A stretch of 19,239 nucleotides of DNA from NCBI GenBank assembly GCA_964383915.1, contig CAYLJE010000038.1:1-19239 (forward strand), given 5' to 3'. Shown here in pieces: positions 1 through 7,256 of the stretch (positions are counted from its first letter, which is position 1; each line of letters starts with the position of its first letter). The notes under the pieces are model-generated. The model made no database searches. It was not told the DNA's origin and was given only the letters and a program-made list of their open reading frames with translations. The stretch is from DRPN01 sp964383915 (GTDB taxonomy: Bacteria; Bacteroidota; Bacteroidia; Bacteroidales; VadinHA17). Position numbers and translations under genes: made by a program.

Positions 1-223
1 CTTTTCCGAGCCAGGATAAAGCACCTGCTTTCAGCAGGTAATTTTGTAACAAATAGTCCACCGGTACCGTGATGGCCAGCACAAAGGTCACGGCAATGCC
101 CAGTCCCACAGAAGTTTTGACGGTTTTTGAAACGGCCAGAAAAGAACACATGCCCAGGAAATAGGCAAAAATCATGTTGTCTATAAAGATAGACTTGATG
201 AAAATATCGAACAGATGTGCCAT
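1..223 (-). CDS. nqrE: Na+-translocating NADH:quinone reductase subunit E, N-terminal part
   Basis: NqrE is an integral membrane subunit of the Na+-NQR complex, which oxidises NADH, reduces quinone and pumps Na+ across the inner membrane. Only the first 74 codons are inside the window; the gene runs off the left edge (the family is usually about 200 residues). The visible protein starts MAHLFDIFIKSIFIDNM and continues into hydrophobic helices. Cys26 in the motif YFLGMCSFLA sits at the position of the conserved cysteine that, with its partner in NqrD, binds the iron centre between the two subunits in Vibrio Na+-NQR. The ATG is 11 bases after the nqrD stop, so it is the fifth gene of the nqr operon; nqrF is expected just outside the window. 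The identification is firm from sequence and context. Confidence 0.95.
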   Translation of the reverse strand, partial: MAHLFDIFIKSIFIDNMIFAYFLGMCSFLAVSKTVKTSVGLGIAVTFVLAITVPVDYLLQNYLLKAGALSWLGK

Positions 224-234
224 AATGCTTGTCT

Positions 235-885
235 TTATTGTTCTTCAATCAATGAACGGTTTTTAGCCCTTTGCACCCAGACGATAATCCCGAGGGTTAT
301 CAGGGCCATGGGGGGAAGGATCATCAACCCGTTGTTTTCATATCCGGTATTATACAGGCCCAGTTTCTGCAAAACCGGATAACCAAAGAGAGTGCCCGAG
401 CCGAGCAGTTCCCGGAAAAAGGCCACAATAATCAGGATCAGACCATAACCCGAAGCATTTCCTATCCCATCAAGAAAAGATGGCCAGGGCTTATTAGCCA
501 TGGCAAAAGCTTCCAGCCGGCCCATAATAATACAGTTGGTAATGATCAACCCAACAAATACCGATAACTGTTTACTAATATCATAAGCATAAGCTTTCAA
601 AAACTGATCCACGAGAATAACCATGGCAGCAACCACCACCAGTTGTACGATGATCCGGATTCTCGGTGGAATACTTTTCCTGAGTGCAGAAATTACCACA
701 TTGGAAATGGCCAACACAACCATCACTGACAGGGCCATTACAATGGCCGGTTTCAGTTTTACGGTAATGGCAAGGGCAGAACAAATTCCTAATACCTGAA
801 CCGTTATAGGATTATTTTTATTTAACGGATCGGTGAGTAATTTCATGTTCTTACTTGAGAACAATGGATCTTTATCATTATCCAT
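235..885 (-). CDS. nqrD: Na+-translocating NADH:quinone reductase subunit D
   Basis: This 216-residue membrane protein is the NqrD subunit of the Na+ pump; it is homologous to NqrE and packs against it in inverted orientation. Around six hydrophobic segments can be seen between residues 25 and 205. Cys35 (VLGICSALAI) and Cys118 (IITNCIIMG) lie where the family has the two cysteines of the intramembrane iron site. The segment with TNCIIMGRLEAFA and the later FFRELLGSGTLFG are typical of NqrD/RnfE proteins, and the place between nqrC and nqrE excludes the Rnf reading. The length is normal. It starts 20 bases after the nqrC stop and ends 11 bases before the nqrE start. Confidence 0.96.
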   Translation of the reverse strand: MDNDKDPLFSSKNMKLLTDPLNKNNPITVQVLGICSALAITVKLKPAIVMALSVMVVLAISNVVISALRKSIPPRIRIIVQLVVVAAMVILVDQFLKAYAYDISKQLSVFVGLIITNCIIMGRLEAFAMANKPWPSFLDGIGNASGYGLILIIVAFFRELLGSGTLFGYPVLQKLGLYNTGYENNGLMILPPMALITLGIIVWVQRAKNRSLIEEQ

Positions 886-905
886 GATGATATCTATTTA
901 AATGG

Positions 906-1619
906 TTAAGGTTGTTTTTGTTTTTTAAAAAAAGCTACATATCCGCCAAGACAGTCCCGCAACATATTCTGCATTCCTTTGCTGGTAAGTGTCCCCCCGG
1001 AAATAGCATCTACTTCATTCGGGCTTCCCGGGGTAGCTCCTCCTTTTTTTACCAGGATGGAAGTAAAAGCTCCCTTAGGGTCAAAAACGGTCTTTCCGAA
1101 AAACTGTTTTTGGAACTGCCGGGTACTGATCTCTGCCCCCAGACCCGGAGTTTCTTTATCATCATTAAAAGTAGCTCCAAAAATGGTATTATAATCATTA
1201 TTAAAAGAAATGTATCCAAATATCGGACCCCACAATCCTTTTCCCCGCAAAGGAACGATCACTTTTTTATCTCCATTGTCCAAGGCACTGATATAAACAG
1301 GAAAGTCTCTCTCGCTGTGGGGTTTCCTGATCTCTTCCGCCATATTTATAGTAAAGGCATCGATTCCTTTTTTTATGTTTCCCTGATCATCCACTACCAG
1401 ACTTTCCGTGATATATTTTTTATACAGTTTTCCCGCATCCTGGCGTGAACTTTCTATATTAATAGATGCCAGGATACTTAGCTTTTTTTCTATCTCCACA
1501 TTGCGTTGTTGTAAAGGTTGTAGCAACATGGCTGCCCCTGACAGTAACACAGCCACGATAAAAATCATAATCGTTGAAAACCTGAAGATATAAGCGTTAC
1601 TAAAGTCTCTCATGATCAT
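906..1619 (-). CDS. nqrC: Na+-translocating NADH:quinone reductase subunit C (covalent FMN subunit)
   Basis: NqrC carries a covalently bound FMN on its periplasmic domain and passes electrons between the iron centre and NqrB. The 237-residue protein has one N-terminal membrane helix (about residues 12-33) followed by a soluble FMN-binding domain. The flavinylation motif reads DAISGGT, with the acceptor Thr at residue 210; the second Gly replaces the Ala of the classical SGAT form, a conservative change. A conserved TPGLGAEI segment lies at about 157-164. Two in-frame ATGs sit at the start (residues 1 and 3); the first is 3 bases after the nqrB stop, so either is compatible with translational coupling. 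The flavin would be attached by ApbE, which is not in the window. Confidence 0.96.
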   Translation of the reverse strand: MIMRDFSNAYIFRFSTIMIFIVAVLLSGAAMLLQPLQQRNVEIEKKLSILASINIESSRQDAGKLYKKYITESLVVDDQGNIKKGIDAFTINMAEEIRKPHSERDFPVYISALDNGDKKVIVPLRGKGLWGPIFGYISFNNDYNTIFGATFNDDKETPGLGAEISTRQFQKQFFGKTVFDPKGAFTSILVKKGGATPGSPNEVDAISGGTLTSKGMQNMLRDCLGGYVAFFKKQKQP

Positions 1620-1622
1620 AAA

Positions 1623-2786
1623 TTATTGTGCACTTACTTTCGCTCTTTTTAACCTGCGTTTGATATTGGCTTCGACCACATAGTGATCAATGAGTGGGGC
1701 AAAGACATTCATCAGTAAGATAGCGAGCATTACCCCCTCGGGATAAGCAGGATTCAGCACCCGAATAAGGATAGCCATGATCCCCGCCAGAAAACCATAG
1801 ATCCATTTCCCTCTTTCTGTCTGGGCGGCCGTAACCGGGTCGGTAGCCATAAAAACCATTCCGAAAGCAAATCCTCCCATGATCAGCTGTTCCCAGGCAG
1901 GAACTGCCATATAGGCATTCACAGCAAAAAGGTTCAGGATTAAACCCATCACAAGACCCCCTGTAAATGCGGAAACCATAATCTTCCAGCTTCCTATCCC
2001 GGTGTAGATAAGGATAAAGGCCCCGATCAGGATAGCCAGCGTGGATGTTTCCCCGATGGATCCGGGGATTGTCCCTGCAAACATATGCCAGGCAGAAGGT
2101 AACTGATCGATTTTCCCGGCAGCAGCTTCGGCAAGGGGTGTCGCCCCGGAGAACCCATCCACAACATGTAAGCCGTGTTTCAATCCTGCTACCCACACCT
2201 GATCCCCGGACATCCAGCCAGGATATGCAAAAAAGAGAAACGCCCGGGCCGTCAGGGCCGGATTCAGGATATTCATGCCCGTACCCCCAAAAACCTCTTT
2301 TCCGATGATGACAGCAAAAGCCACAGCCAGCGAAAGCATCCACAGAGGAATATCTACCGGGACTATCATCGGGACCAATATACCGGTGACCAGAAATCCT
2401 TCATTTACCTCATGGCCTCTGAGCTGGGCAAAAAGAAACTCAATAGCCAGGCCGGTGACATAAGATACTACGATGAGTGGTAGCATTTTCAAAAACCCAA
2501 ACCAAAATGCCTGCCACAAGGGGACTGTCTCTCCCAGAGCCAGAAAATGCTGATATCCGATGTTCCACATCCCGAATAAAAGAGCAGGAATCAAAGCTAA
2601 AACAACCACTATCATGGCACGTTTCATATCTATGTTATCCCGGATATGAGCTCCGGAGGTAGCTACTTTGTCCGGAACAAACATAAAAGTCTCAAATGCC
2701 TCGAAGGTGGAGTGAAACATCTCCAGCTTCCCTCCTTTTTCAAAATGAGGCTTTAGCTTAACGACATATTTCCGTAATGCTTTCAT
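1623..2786 (-). CDS. nqrB: Na+-translocating NADH:quinone reductase subunit B (covalent FMN, Na+ channel subunit)
   Basis: NqrB is the large membrane subunit that holds a second covalent FMN, riboflavin and the proposed Na+ pathway. The 387-residue protein has a cytoplasmic N-terminal stretch of about 55 residues and then roughly ten hydrophobic segments. The flavinylation motif GFSGATPL places the acceptor at Thr216. Other family hallmarks are the GKEVFGGTGMNILNPALTARAF region (about 162-192) and FMATDPVTAAQT near the C-terminal third. Length is close to family norms (about 390-415). The gene begins 30 bases after the nqrA stop and is followed after 3 bases by nqrC, consistent with one transcript. 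Confidence 0.97.
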   Translation of the reverse strand: MKALRKYVVKLKPHFEKGGKLEMFHSTFEAFETFMFVPDKVATSGAHIRDNIDMKRAMIVVVLALIPALLFGMWNIGYQHFLALGETVPLWQAFWFGFLKMLPLIVVSYVTGLAIEFLFAQLRGHEVNEGFLVTGILVPMIVPVDIPLWMLSLAVAFAVIIGKEVFGGTGMNILNPALTARAFLFFAYPGWMSGDQVWVAGLKHGLHVVDGFSGATPLAEAAAGKIDQLPSAWHMFAGTIPGSIGETSTLAILIGAFILIYTGIGSWKIMVSAFTGGLVMGLILNLFAVNAYMAVPAWEQLIMGGFAFGMVFMATDPVTAAQTERGKWIYGFLAGIMAILIRVLNPAYPEGVMLAILLMNVFAPLIDHYVVEANIKRRLKRAKVSAQ

Positions 2787-2816
2787 GAAAAGATATGTTC
2801 TTTTTCCCTTAAATAA

Positions 2817-4169
2817 TTATCCCAATTCTTTAACCAGTACATTTATTCCATTACGCAGAATGGACTGCATTTCTGTTTTCGAAGGATCGATAAACTCACA
2901 CAGGGCAATATCTTCCTCTACAACCTCATAAATTCCCAGGTTCTCCATCAGGTCAATATCTTCTGTCAGGATAGCTTTTATCAACTGGAGAAAATAGATG
3001 TCCATGGGAAGCACTTTTTCATAAAGACCTGTCAGCACAAAGGCTCTGCGACCACCATGCAGATTGGTATCCAAACGATATGTTTTCCGCGGTCTGAGCC
3101 AAGAGAAGAATGTTCTGGAATAACTAAACTTCTTTAACCCCGGCAAAGCCCATCCAAATGGTTCAAAATATTTTCCTTCCGGAATCACGGATATCAGGGA
3201 GTCATAAAAACCGATATATCCTTCCCGGTCAATTTTTTCCCCTGTCAGTACATTGCCGCTGATAAACCGCAATGTTCCGTCCTTCACATTATCTTTAATG
3301 AGAGGGGTCACAGAAGCACCAATGATTGTTTCGTAATAACCGGTTTTTTTCACCTCACTACCTGCCAGGGCAACTGTTCTGCGGGGATCAAATTTCCCCT
3401 CCTCAAACAACCGGCCGATGATCAACACATCCTGCGGATTAACCACCCAAACCAATTCTCCTTTATTCAAAGGATCAATATGATGGATGTGTACCCCTAC
3501 GTTTCCGGCAGGATGAGGCCCTGTAAAATAATGTAGCATCACATTTTCCAGGGTATTTGCAAATTCTTTATCTGATTTTTCAGGATGCACCCCGATATGG
3601 ACCTTCCCATTGGTCAGCATGGACAAGGCATTGACCCCTGTCTGAAAAGTTTTTCCTTCCCCTTTTAAAATAAAAGCATAATCCGGTGCCAGGGGGGCAG
3701 TATCAAACAATGAAATAAAAATTGCCTTGGGGACATCGTCCGGATCGGCCACAAAATTAAAAGGCCGTTGCCGGATCATGGGCCACACCCCACTGTGCAG
3801 AAGATTCCCGACGATCTCTTCCCGTTTCATCCGTTGAGGGTTTCCTTTTATGAAAGAGAGTGCCTCCTGCTTTCCGTCAGAAGCCACAACAACCTCCAGA
3901 ATTCTTCGACGTTCCCCTCTGTTAACAGACTTTACCACGCCACTAACCGGGGAGGTAAATAATACCTCGGGATGTTGTTTATCAAAGAACAACGGGGATC
4001 CGATTTTTACCTCCCGGCCGGGTTTTACACTCAGTTTAGGCATTAATCCATGAAAATCCGGTGGTTTTAAAGCAAATAATTCAGGAGCTGCCGGTTTTTT
4101 CAATACTTTCTCAGCTACTCCCTGCATCCGGATGTCCAGCCCCTTTCTCAATTGTATCACCCTATCCAT
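2817..4169 (-). CDS. nqrA: Na+-translocating NADH:quinone reductase subunit A
   Basis: NqrA is the peripheral cytoplasmic subunit of Na+-NQR, implicated in quinone binding together with NqrB. The 450-residue protein has no membrane segment and the usual family length (about 447). Its N-terminus (IQLRKGLDIRMQG) and the following biotinyl/lipoyl-like hammerhead region (KPGREVKIGSPLFFDK, SGVVKSVNRGERR) are typical, as is the central ALFDTAPLAPDYAF-like stretch, here seen as SLFDTAPLAPDYAFI at about residue 153. It is the first gene of the nqr operon. The ATG at 4169 is preceded by a plausible Bacteroidota promoter about 28 bases upstream, which supports this start. Confidence 0.97.
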   Translation of the reverse strand: MDRVIQLRKGLDIRMQGVAEKVLKKPAAPELFALKPPDFHGLMPKLSVKPGREVKIGSPLFFDKQHPEVLFTSPVSGVVKSVNRGERRRILEVVVASDGKQEALSFIKGNPQRMKREEIVGNLLHSGVWPMIRQRPFNFVADPDDVPKAIFISLFDTAPLAPDYAFILKGEGKTFQTGVNALSMLTNGKVHIGVHPEKSDKEFANTLENVMLHYFTGPHPAGNVGVHIHHIDPLNKGELVWVVNPQDVLIIGRLFEEGKFDPRRTVALAGSEVKKTGYYETIIGASVTPLIKDNVKDGTLRFISGNVLTGEKIDREGYIGFYDSLISVIPEGKYFEPFGWALPGLKKFSYSRTFFSWLRPRKTYRLDTNLHGGRRAFVLTGLYEKVLPMDIYFLQLIKAILTEDIDLMENLGIYEVVEEDIALCEFIDPSKTEMQSILRNGINVLVKELG

Positions 4170-4196
4170 ACAGGCATCTTTTTATTATTTCGGAAA

Positions 4197-4226
4197 CAAA
4201 ATTAATTTTTTTTCCTTTACTGCAAG
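4197..4226 (-). promoter_or_regulatory. Probable promoter of the nqr operon
   Basis: Reading the minus strand, TAATTTTG (4197-4204) is an exact match to the Bacteroidota -7 consensus TAnnTTTG, and a partial -33 element (CTTG, 4223-4226) lies 18 bases further upstream. The box is about 28 bases upstream of the nqrA ATG. The position and spacing fit, but the region is AT-rich, so chance matches are possible. Confidence 0.5.
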
Positions 4227-4255
4227 ATTTTTTTTCATTTTGATTTATGGGTCGA

Positions 4256-4279
4256 GTCTAAAAAGGTAGATTTTTAGAC
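4256..4279. repeat. Perfect inverted repeat upstream of the nqr promoter
   Basis: Two 9-base arms, GTCTAAAAA and TTTTTAGAC, flank a 6-base loop (GGTAGA). The element lies about 30 bases upstream of the putative -33 region of the nqr promoter. No T-run follows on either strand, so it is not a convincing terminator; an operator for a dimeric regulator is possible but unsupported. Confidence 0.4.
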
Positions 4280-4652
4280 CGAACTCATTTATATTTCTCA
4301 ACATATATATAAATCAACACCGGATCTCTGCTTTGAAACAGGCGGAATCAGGATATTGTCCTTTCGCACTCGATTCTGAGCTTTTTCCAAAGACAGCCAG
4401 ATTACCCAGGATAGTGATCAGAAACACAATAAATACATTTAACAGTTTCTCATCTTTGTAAAAATTTATTATAAACGGTCGTTGTTTCACTTTGAAATCC
4501 AGGAGCACATTTCCACGACTGTCTTACATAACCATGGTAGATTTGAATTTATTAATCCTCGCTTTTTTATTGATGATAAAATAATAAAAAAAATACGAGG
4601 TTTATATAAAAGATAATTCCCTATTTGGGATAAAAACATTTATTTTGGAATT

Positions 4653-5942
4653 ATGATTAAGCGTTTTATTATTCTTACAGGCTTTTTTACTATTGTAGTT
4701 GGGATAACTTTTGCCCAAACCGGCAATAACCAGGAAGAAAAGATTTTGGGCAATCATATTTTTTCGAAAAACATCCATACCGCAGAGATCTACCAACAGG
4801 GATGGAGAATGTCCTATCCTTATCTGAGGTTAGGCAGTGACAGTAGGCTCTGCCTGGATTTCGACGATCTCGGAGAAACCTATAAGGACTATTACTATAC
4901 CTTTATTCACTGTGATGCACAATGGCACCCTTCGGATATTCCTGTAGAAGATTATCTGAACGGTTTTACAGAAAACCAGATCACGAACTATAAGCATTCA
5001 ATAAACACTACCGTCCCTTACATTCATTACCACCTGTCTTTCCCCAATGACGATGTTCGTTTTAGGGTTACCGGAAATTATATTATCCTGGTTTATAAAG
5101 ATTTGAATAAAGAGAATCCGGTTCTAACAGCCCGGTTTATGGTCTATTCCAACCGTGTGACGATTCGTGGTAAAGTAATCCCGCCGATTGGTCCCGACCG
5201 TGCCCGGGATCAGCAACTTCATTTTTCTGTCCGTTTTCCAGGCTATCCGCTCCGCTCACCGCAGGATGAATTGTTTGTGGTGATTCGCCAGAATAACCGC
5301 TGGGACAATGCCCGCTTTGGAGTTACCGCCTCACAGCAGCGCAACAGTGAACTTATTTATGAAAATGCTTCCGGAATTACTTTTCACGGCAATAATGAAT
5401 TCAGGGATTTCGATATTAAAAGCATCCGTTACCAGAGTCCGAACATTGCAAAAATCGAATATGTACCCCCCTATTATAATATCCGCTTAAAACCTTCCGC
5501 TTTCCACACCTTCGATCCGTATTTCTCCAAAAAAGATTTGAATGGCAAATATTACATAGAAAATTCTTTGGGAAGCAATCCGGATACGGATGCTGATTAC
5601 CTTAACGTTTTCTTTAACCTGCCTGCTAACTTTCCTCTGGATGGAGGTGATGTATATGTTTTCGGAGCTTTGACCGGTTGGGATTTCGGAAAGGAAAACC
5701 GCATGACATATAATATGGATACTCATCAATATGAAGAGACGATGCTGTTAAAGCAGGGTTATTACAATTATGCCTATGCTGTAAAATCTCCGAAACAGGA
5801 GCAGGGGGACCTGACCCGCATTGAAGGCAGTCATTTTGAAACAGGGAATGATTACACCATACTGGTGTATTACCGTTCGTCATTCGAACGGTATGACCGG
5901 CTGATAGGAGTAAAAATTATTAACAACGGAACGGACAAGTAG
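4653..5942 (+). CDS. Type IX secretion system plug protein (DUF5103 family)
   Basis: The 429-residue protein matches, by recognisable sequence character, the DUF5103 family now known as the T9SS plug protein, which closes the periplasmic face of the SprA/Sov translocon pore in the outer membrane. Residues 1-21 form a signal peptide (hydrophobic core, then TFA before QTGNN). The region from about 40 to 160 has the family features: QQGWRMSYPYLRLGSDSRL, DDLGETYKDYYYTFIHCDA and WHPSDIPVEDYLNGF. A beta-rich second domain and a C-terminal segment (GDVYVFGALTGWDF) resembling a carbohydrate-binding-type fold follow. Length is normal. It stands alone, divergent from nqrA and convergent with the ALDH7 gene, so context adds no support; the call rests on the sequence. 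The stop codon lies inside an imperfect palindrome. Confidence 0.85.
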   Translation: MIKRFIILTGFFTIVVGITFAQTGNNQEEKILGNHIFSKNIHTAEIYQQGWRMSYPYLRLGSDSRLCLDFDDLGETYKDYYYTFIHCDAQWHPSDIPVEDYLNGFTENQITNYKHSINTTVPYIHYHLSFPNDDVRFRVTGNYIILVYKDLNKENPVLTARFMVYSNRVTIRGKVIPPIGPDRARDQQLHFSVRFPGYPLRSPQDELFVVIRQNNRWDNARFGVTASQQRNSELIYENASGITFHGNNEFRDFDIKSIRYQSPNIAKIEYVPPYYNIRLKPSAFHTFDPYFSKKDLNGKYYIENSLGSNPDTDADYLNVFFNLPANFPLDGGDVYVFGALTGWDFGKENRMTYNMDTHQYEETMLLKQGYYNYAYAVKSPKQEQGDLTRIEGSHFETGNDYTILVYYRSSFERYDRLIGVKIINNGTDK

Positions 5943-5966
5943 AGACGTTGCATGCAACCTGCCTAC
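5939..5966. repeat. 28-base imperfect palindrome at the plug-gene stop
   Basis: The segment is symmetrical about 5952/5953: outer arms GTAG (5939-5942) and CTAC (5963-5966), inner perfect 12-base palindrome GTTGCATGCAAC (5947-5958), and 11 of 14 possible pairs matched. The TAG of the plug gene is inside the left arm. It sits between convergent genes and has no clear T-run. It may act as a transcription barrier or be a decayed copy of a dispersed palindromic repeat. Confidence 0.5.
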
Positions 5967-5992
5967 GCATCAAATAAACCTCCGGAAATTAC

Positions 5993-7103
5993 TTACAATT
6001 CAAATTTTATTCCCTGAGCCAGGGGCAGCTCTGTTCCAAAATTAATAGTATTGGTTTGCCGTCTCATATAAGCTTTCCAGGCGTCGGAACCGGATTCTCT
6101 GCCACCGCCGGTATCTTTTTCACCGCCGAAAGCTCCTCCGATCTCAGCCCCGGAGGTACCGATATTCACGTTGGCAATACCACAATCGGATCCCCGCACT
6201 GACAAAAATTCCTCAGCTTCCCTTATATCCAGCGTAAAAATAGCTGAGGACAGTCCCTGCGGTACATCATTGTGCAGCGCAATGGCTTCGTCCAGTGTCT
6301 TATATTTAATAAGATACAATACCGGCGCAAAGGTCTCTTCCTGAACAATCCGGTAATGATTTTCCACTTCGGCTAAAACAGGGGTTACATAAAGGCCGGA
6401 AGGATANNNNNNNNNNNNNNNNNNNNNNNNNNNNNNNNNNNNNNNNNNNNNNNNNNNNNNNNNNNNNNNNNNNNNNNNNNNNNNNNNNNNNNNNNNNNNN
6501 NNNNNNGGCTGTCAAAGGAGTTTTGGAACTGGGTTTCCAGACTACCACATCCCCGGCTACGGCAGCGATCATTGCGTTCCAGGCCCATACTGCCACCGGA
6601 AAGTTAAAGGAAGTAATCAGACCAACAATGCCCAGGGGGTGATACTGGTCATACATCCTGTGTCTGGGTCTCTCTGACTGCATGGTAAACCCATATAACT
6701 GCCTCGACTGTCCGACAGCAAAATCACAGATATCTATCATTTCCTGCACTTCACCCATCCCTTCCTGGTAGATCTTCCCCATTTCGAGGGTCACCAGTTT
6801 ACCCAGGTCTGCTTTACGTTCACGTAAAGCCAGTCCTATCTGCCTGACGATTTCTCCTCTTTTCGGAGCCGGAATAAGACGCCATACTTTAAAGGCTTCC
6901 TGCGCTTTTTTAATAACCTTTTCGTAATCATCCAGGGTCGCATTTTTTACCCGGGCAATGACACTTCCGTCAACAGGCGTGACAGATCCGGTCACCATGC
7001 CCTTTGTATCAGACCATTCCGTGCCGGTGGTAACGCCAGGGTTTACATCGCTGATCTCCAGCCGTTGAAGCATCTCATCAATTCCGTAATCTTTCAAATT
7101 CAT
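5993..7103 (-). CDS. ALDH7-type aldehyde dehydrogenase (L-aminoadipate-semialdehyde dehydrogenase-like), interrupted by an assembly gap
   Basis: The two visible parts are an N-terminal 199 residues (MNLKDYGIDEMLQRL...) and a C-terminal 137 residues. They belong to the NAD-dependent aldehyde dehydrogenase superfamily, closest in character to ALDH7/antiquitin, which oxidises alpha-aminoadipate semialdehyde or similar aldehydes. Evidence includes GLITSFNFPVAVWAWNAM, VVVWKPSSKTPLTA, QEETFAPVLYL and the ALDH7-like C-terminus GGAFGGEKDTGGGRESGSDAWKAYMRRQTNTINFG. Antiquitins are about 500-510 residues, so roughly 170 residues, including the catalytic Glu and Cys, lie in the 100-N gap. The 100 N do not preserve the frame, as expected for a gap of arbitrary size. 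The ATG at 7103 was preferred over upstream in-frame codons because a -7 box lies 34 bases before it. Substrate is uncertain. Confidence 0.85.
6407..6506. other. Assembly gap (100 N) in the ALDH7 gene
   Basis: Exactly 100 undetermined bases join two contigs. The flanks do not share sequence, so this looks like a true gap; the protein family length suggests that about 500 bases are missing. Confidence 0.98.
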
Positions 7104-7136
7104 AATGTAAAAGGTTTTATGGTTAATAAGAAGAAT

Positions 7137-7144
7137 CAAAAATA
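7137..7144 (-). promoter_or_regulatory. -7 promoter element of the ALDH7 gene
   Basis: On the minus strand this reads TATTTTTG, an exact TAnnTTTG match, 34 bases from the ALDH7 ATG. No good -33 TTTG was seen at the expected distance. Confidence 0.45.
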
Positions 7145-7213
7145 GCAGGTAATAATGAAAAAGAATATGATCCATAACATGATTTTTAGCATTTTTAATG
7201 AATAAATATGCAT

Positions 7214-7221
7214 TATTTTTG
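7214..7221 (+). promoter_or_regulatory. -7 promoter element of the P5C dehydrogenase gene
   Basis: TATTTTTG is an exact TAnnTTTG match, 35 bases from the ATG at 7257. A run of T (7192-7196) occupies the -33 position. It mirrors the box of the divergent ALDH7 gene in sequence and distance. Confidence 0.5.
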
Positions 7222-7256
7222 TACTCATAAAATGTATAATTATAAAATTTCATAGT

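Larger units (their letters stand above)
4170..4652. other. AT-rich spacer between nqrA and the plug gene
   Basis: These 483 bases separate two divergently transcribed genes. Apart from the nqr promoter, the only clear structure is a perfect inverted repeat at 4256-4279 (9-base arms GTCTAAAAA, 6-base loop). A minus-strand open frame of 64 codons (4508 to 4314) begins with GTG, has no recognisable domain and was not called. No RNA gene was recognised. Just before the plug gene, TATTTTG at 4641-4647 is one base short of the -7 consensus and is too near the ATG to be convincing. Confidence 0.6.

Noticed and set aside
4314..4508. A 64-codon minus-strand frame with a hydrophobic middle between nqrA and the plug gene
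   Set aside because: It begins with GTG, has no recognisable family, no promoter of note and lies in an AT-rich spacer; a chance frame is more likely.
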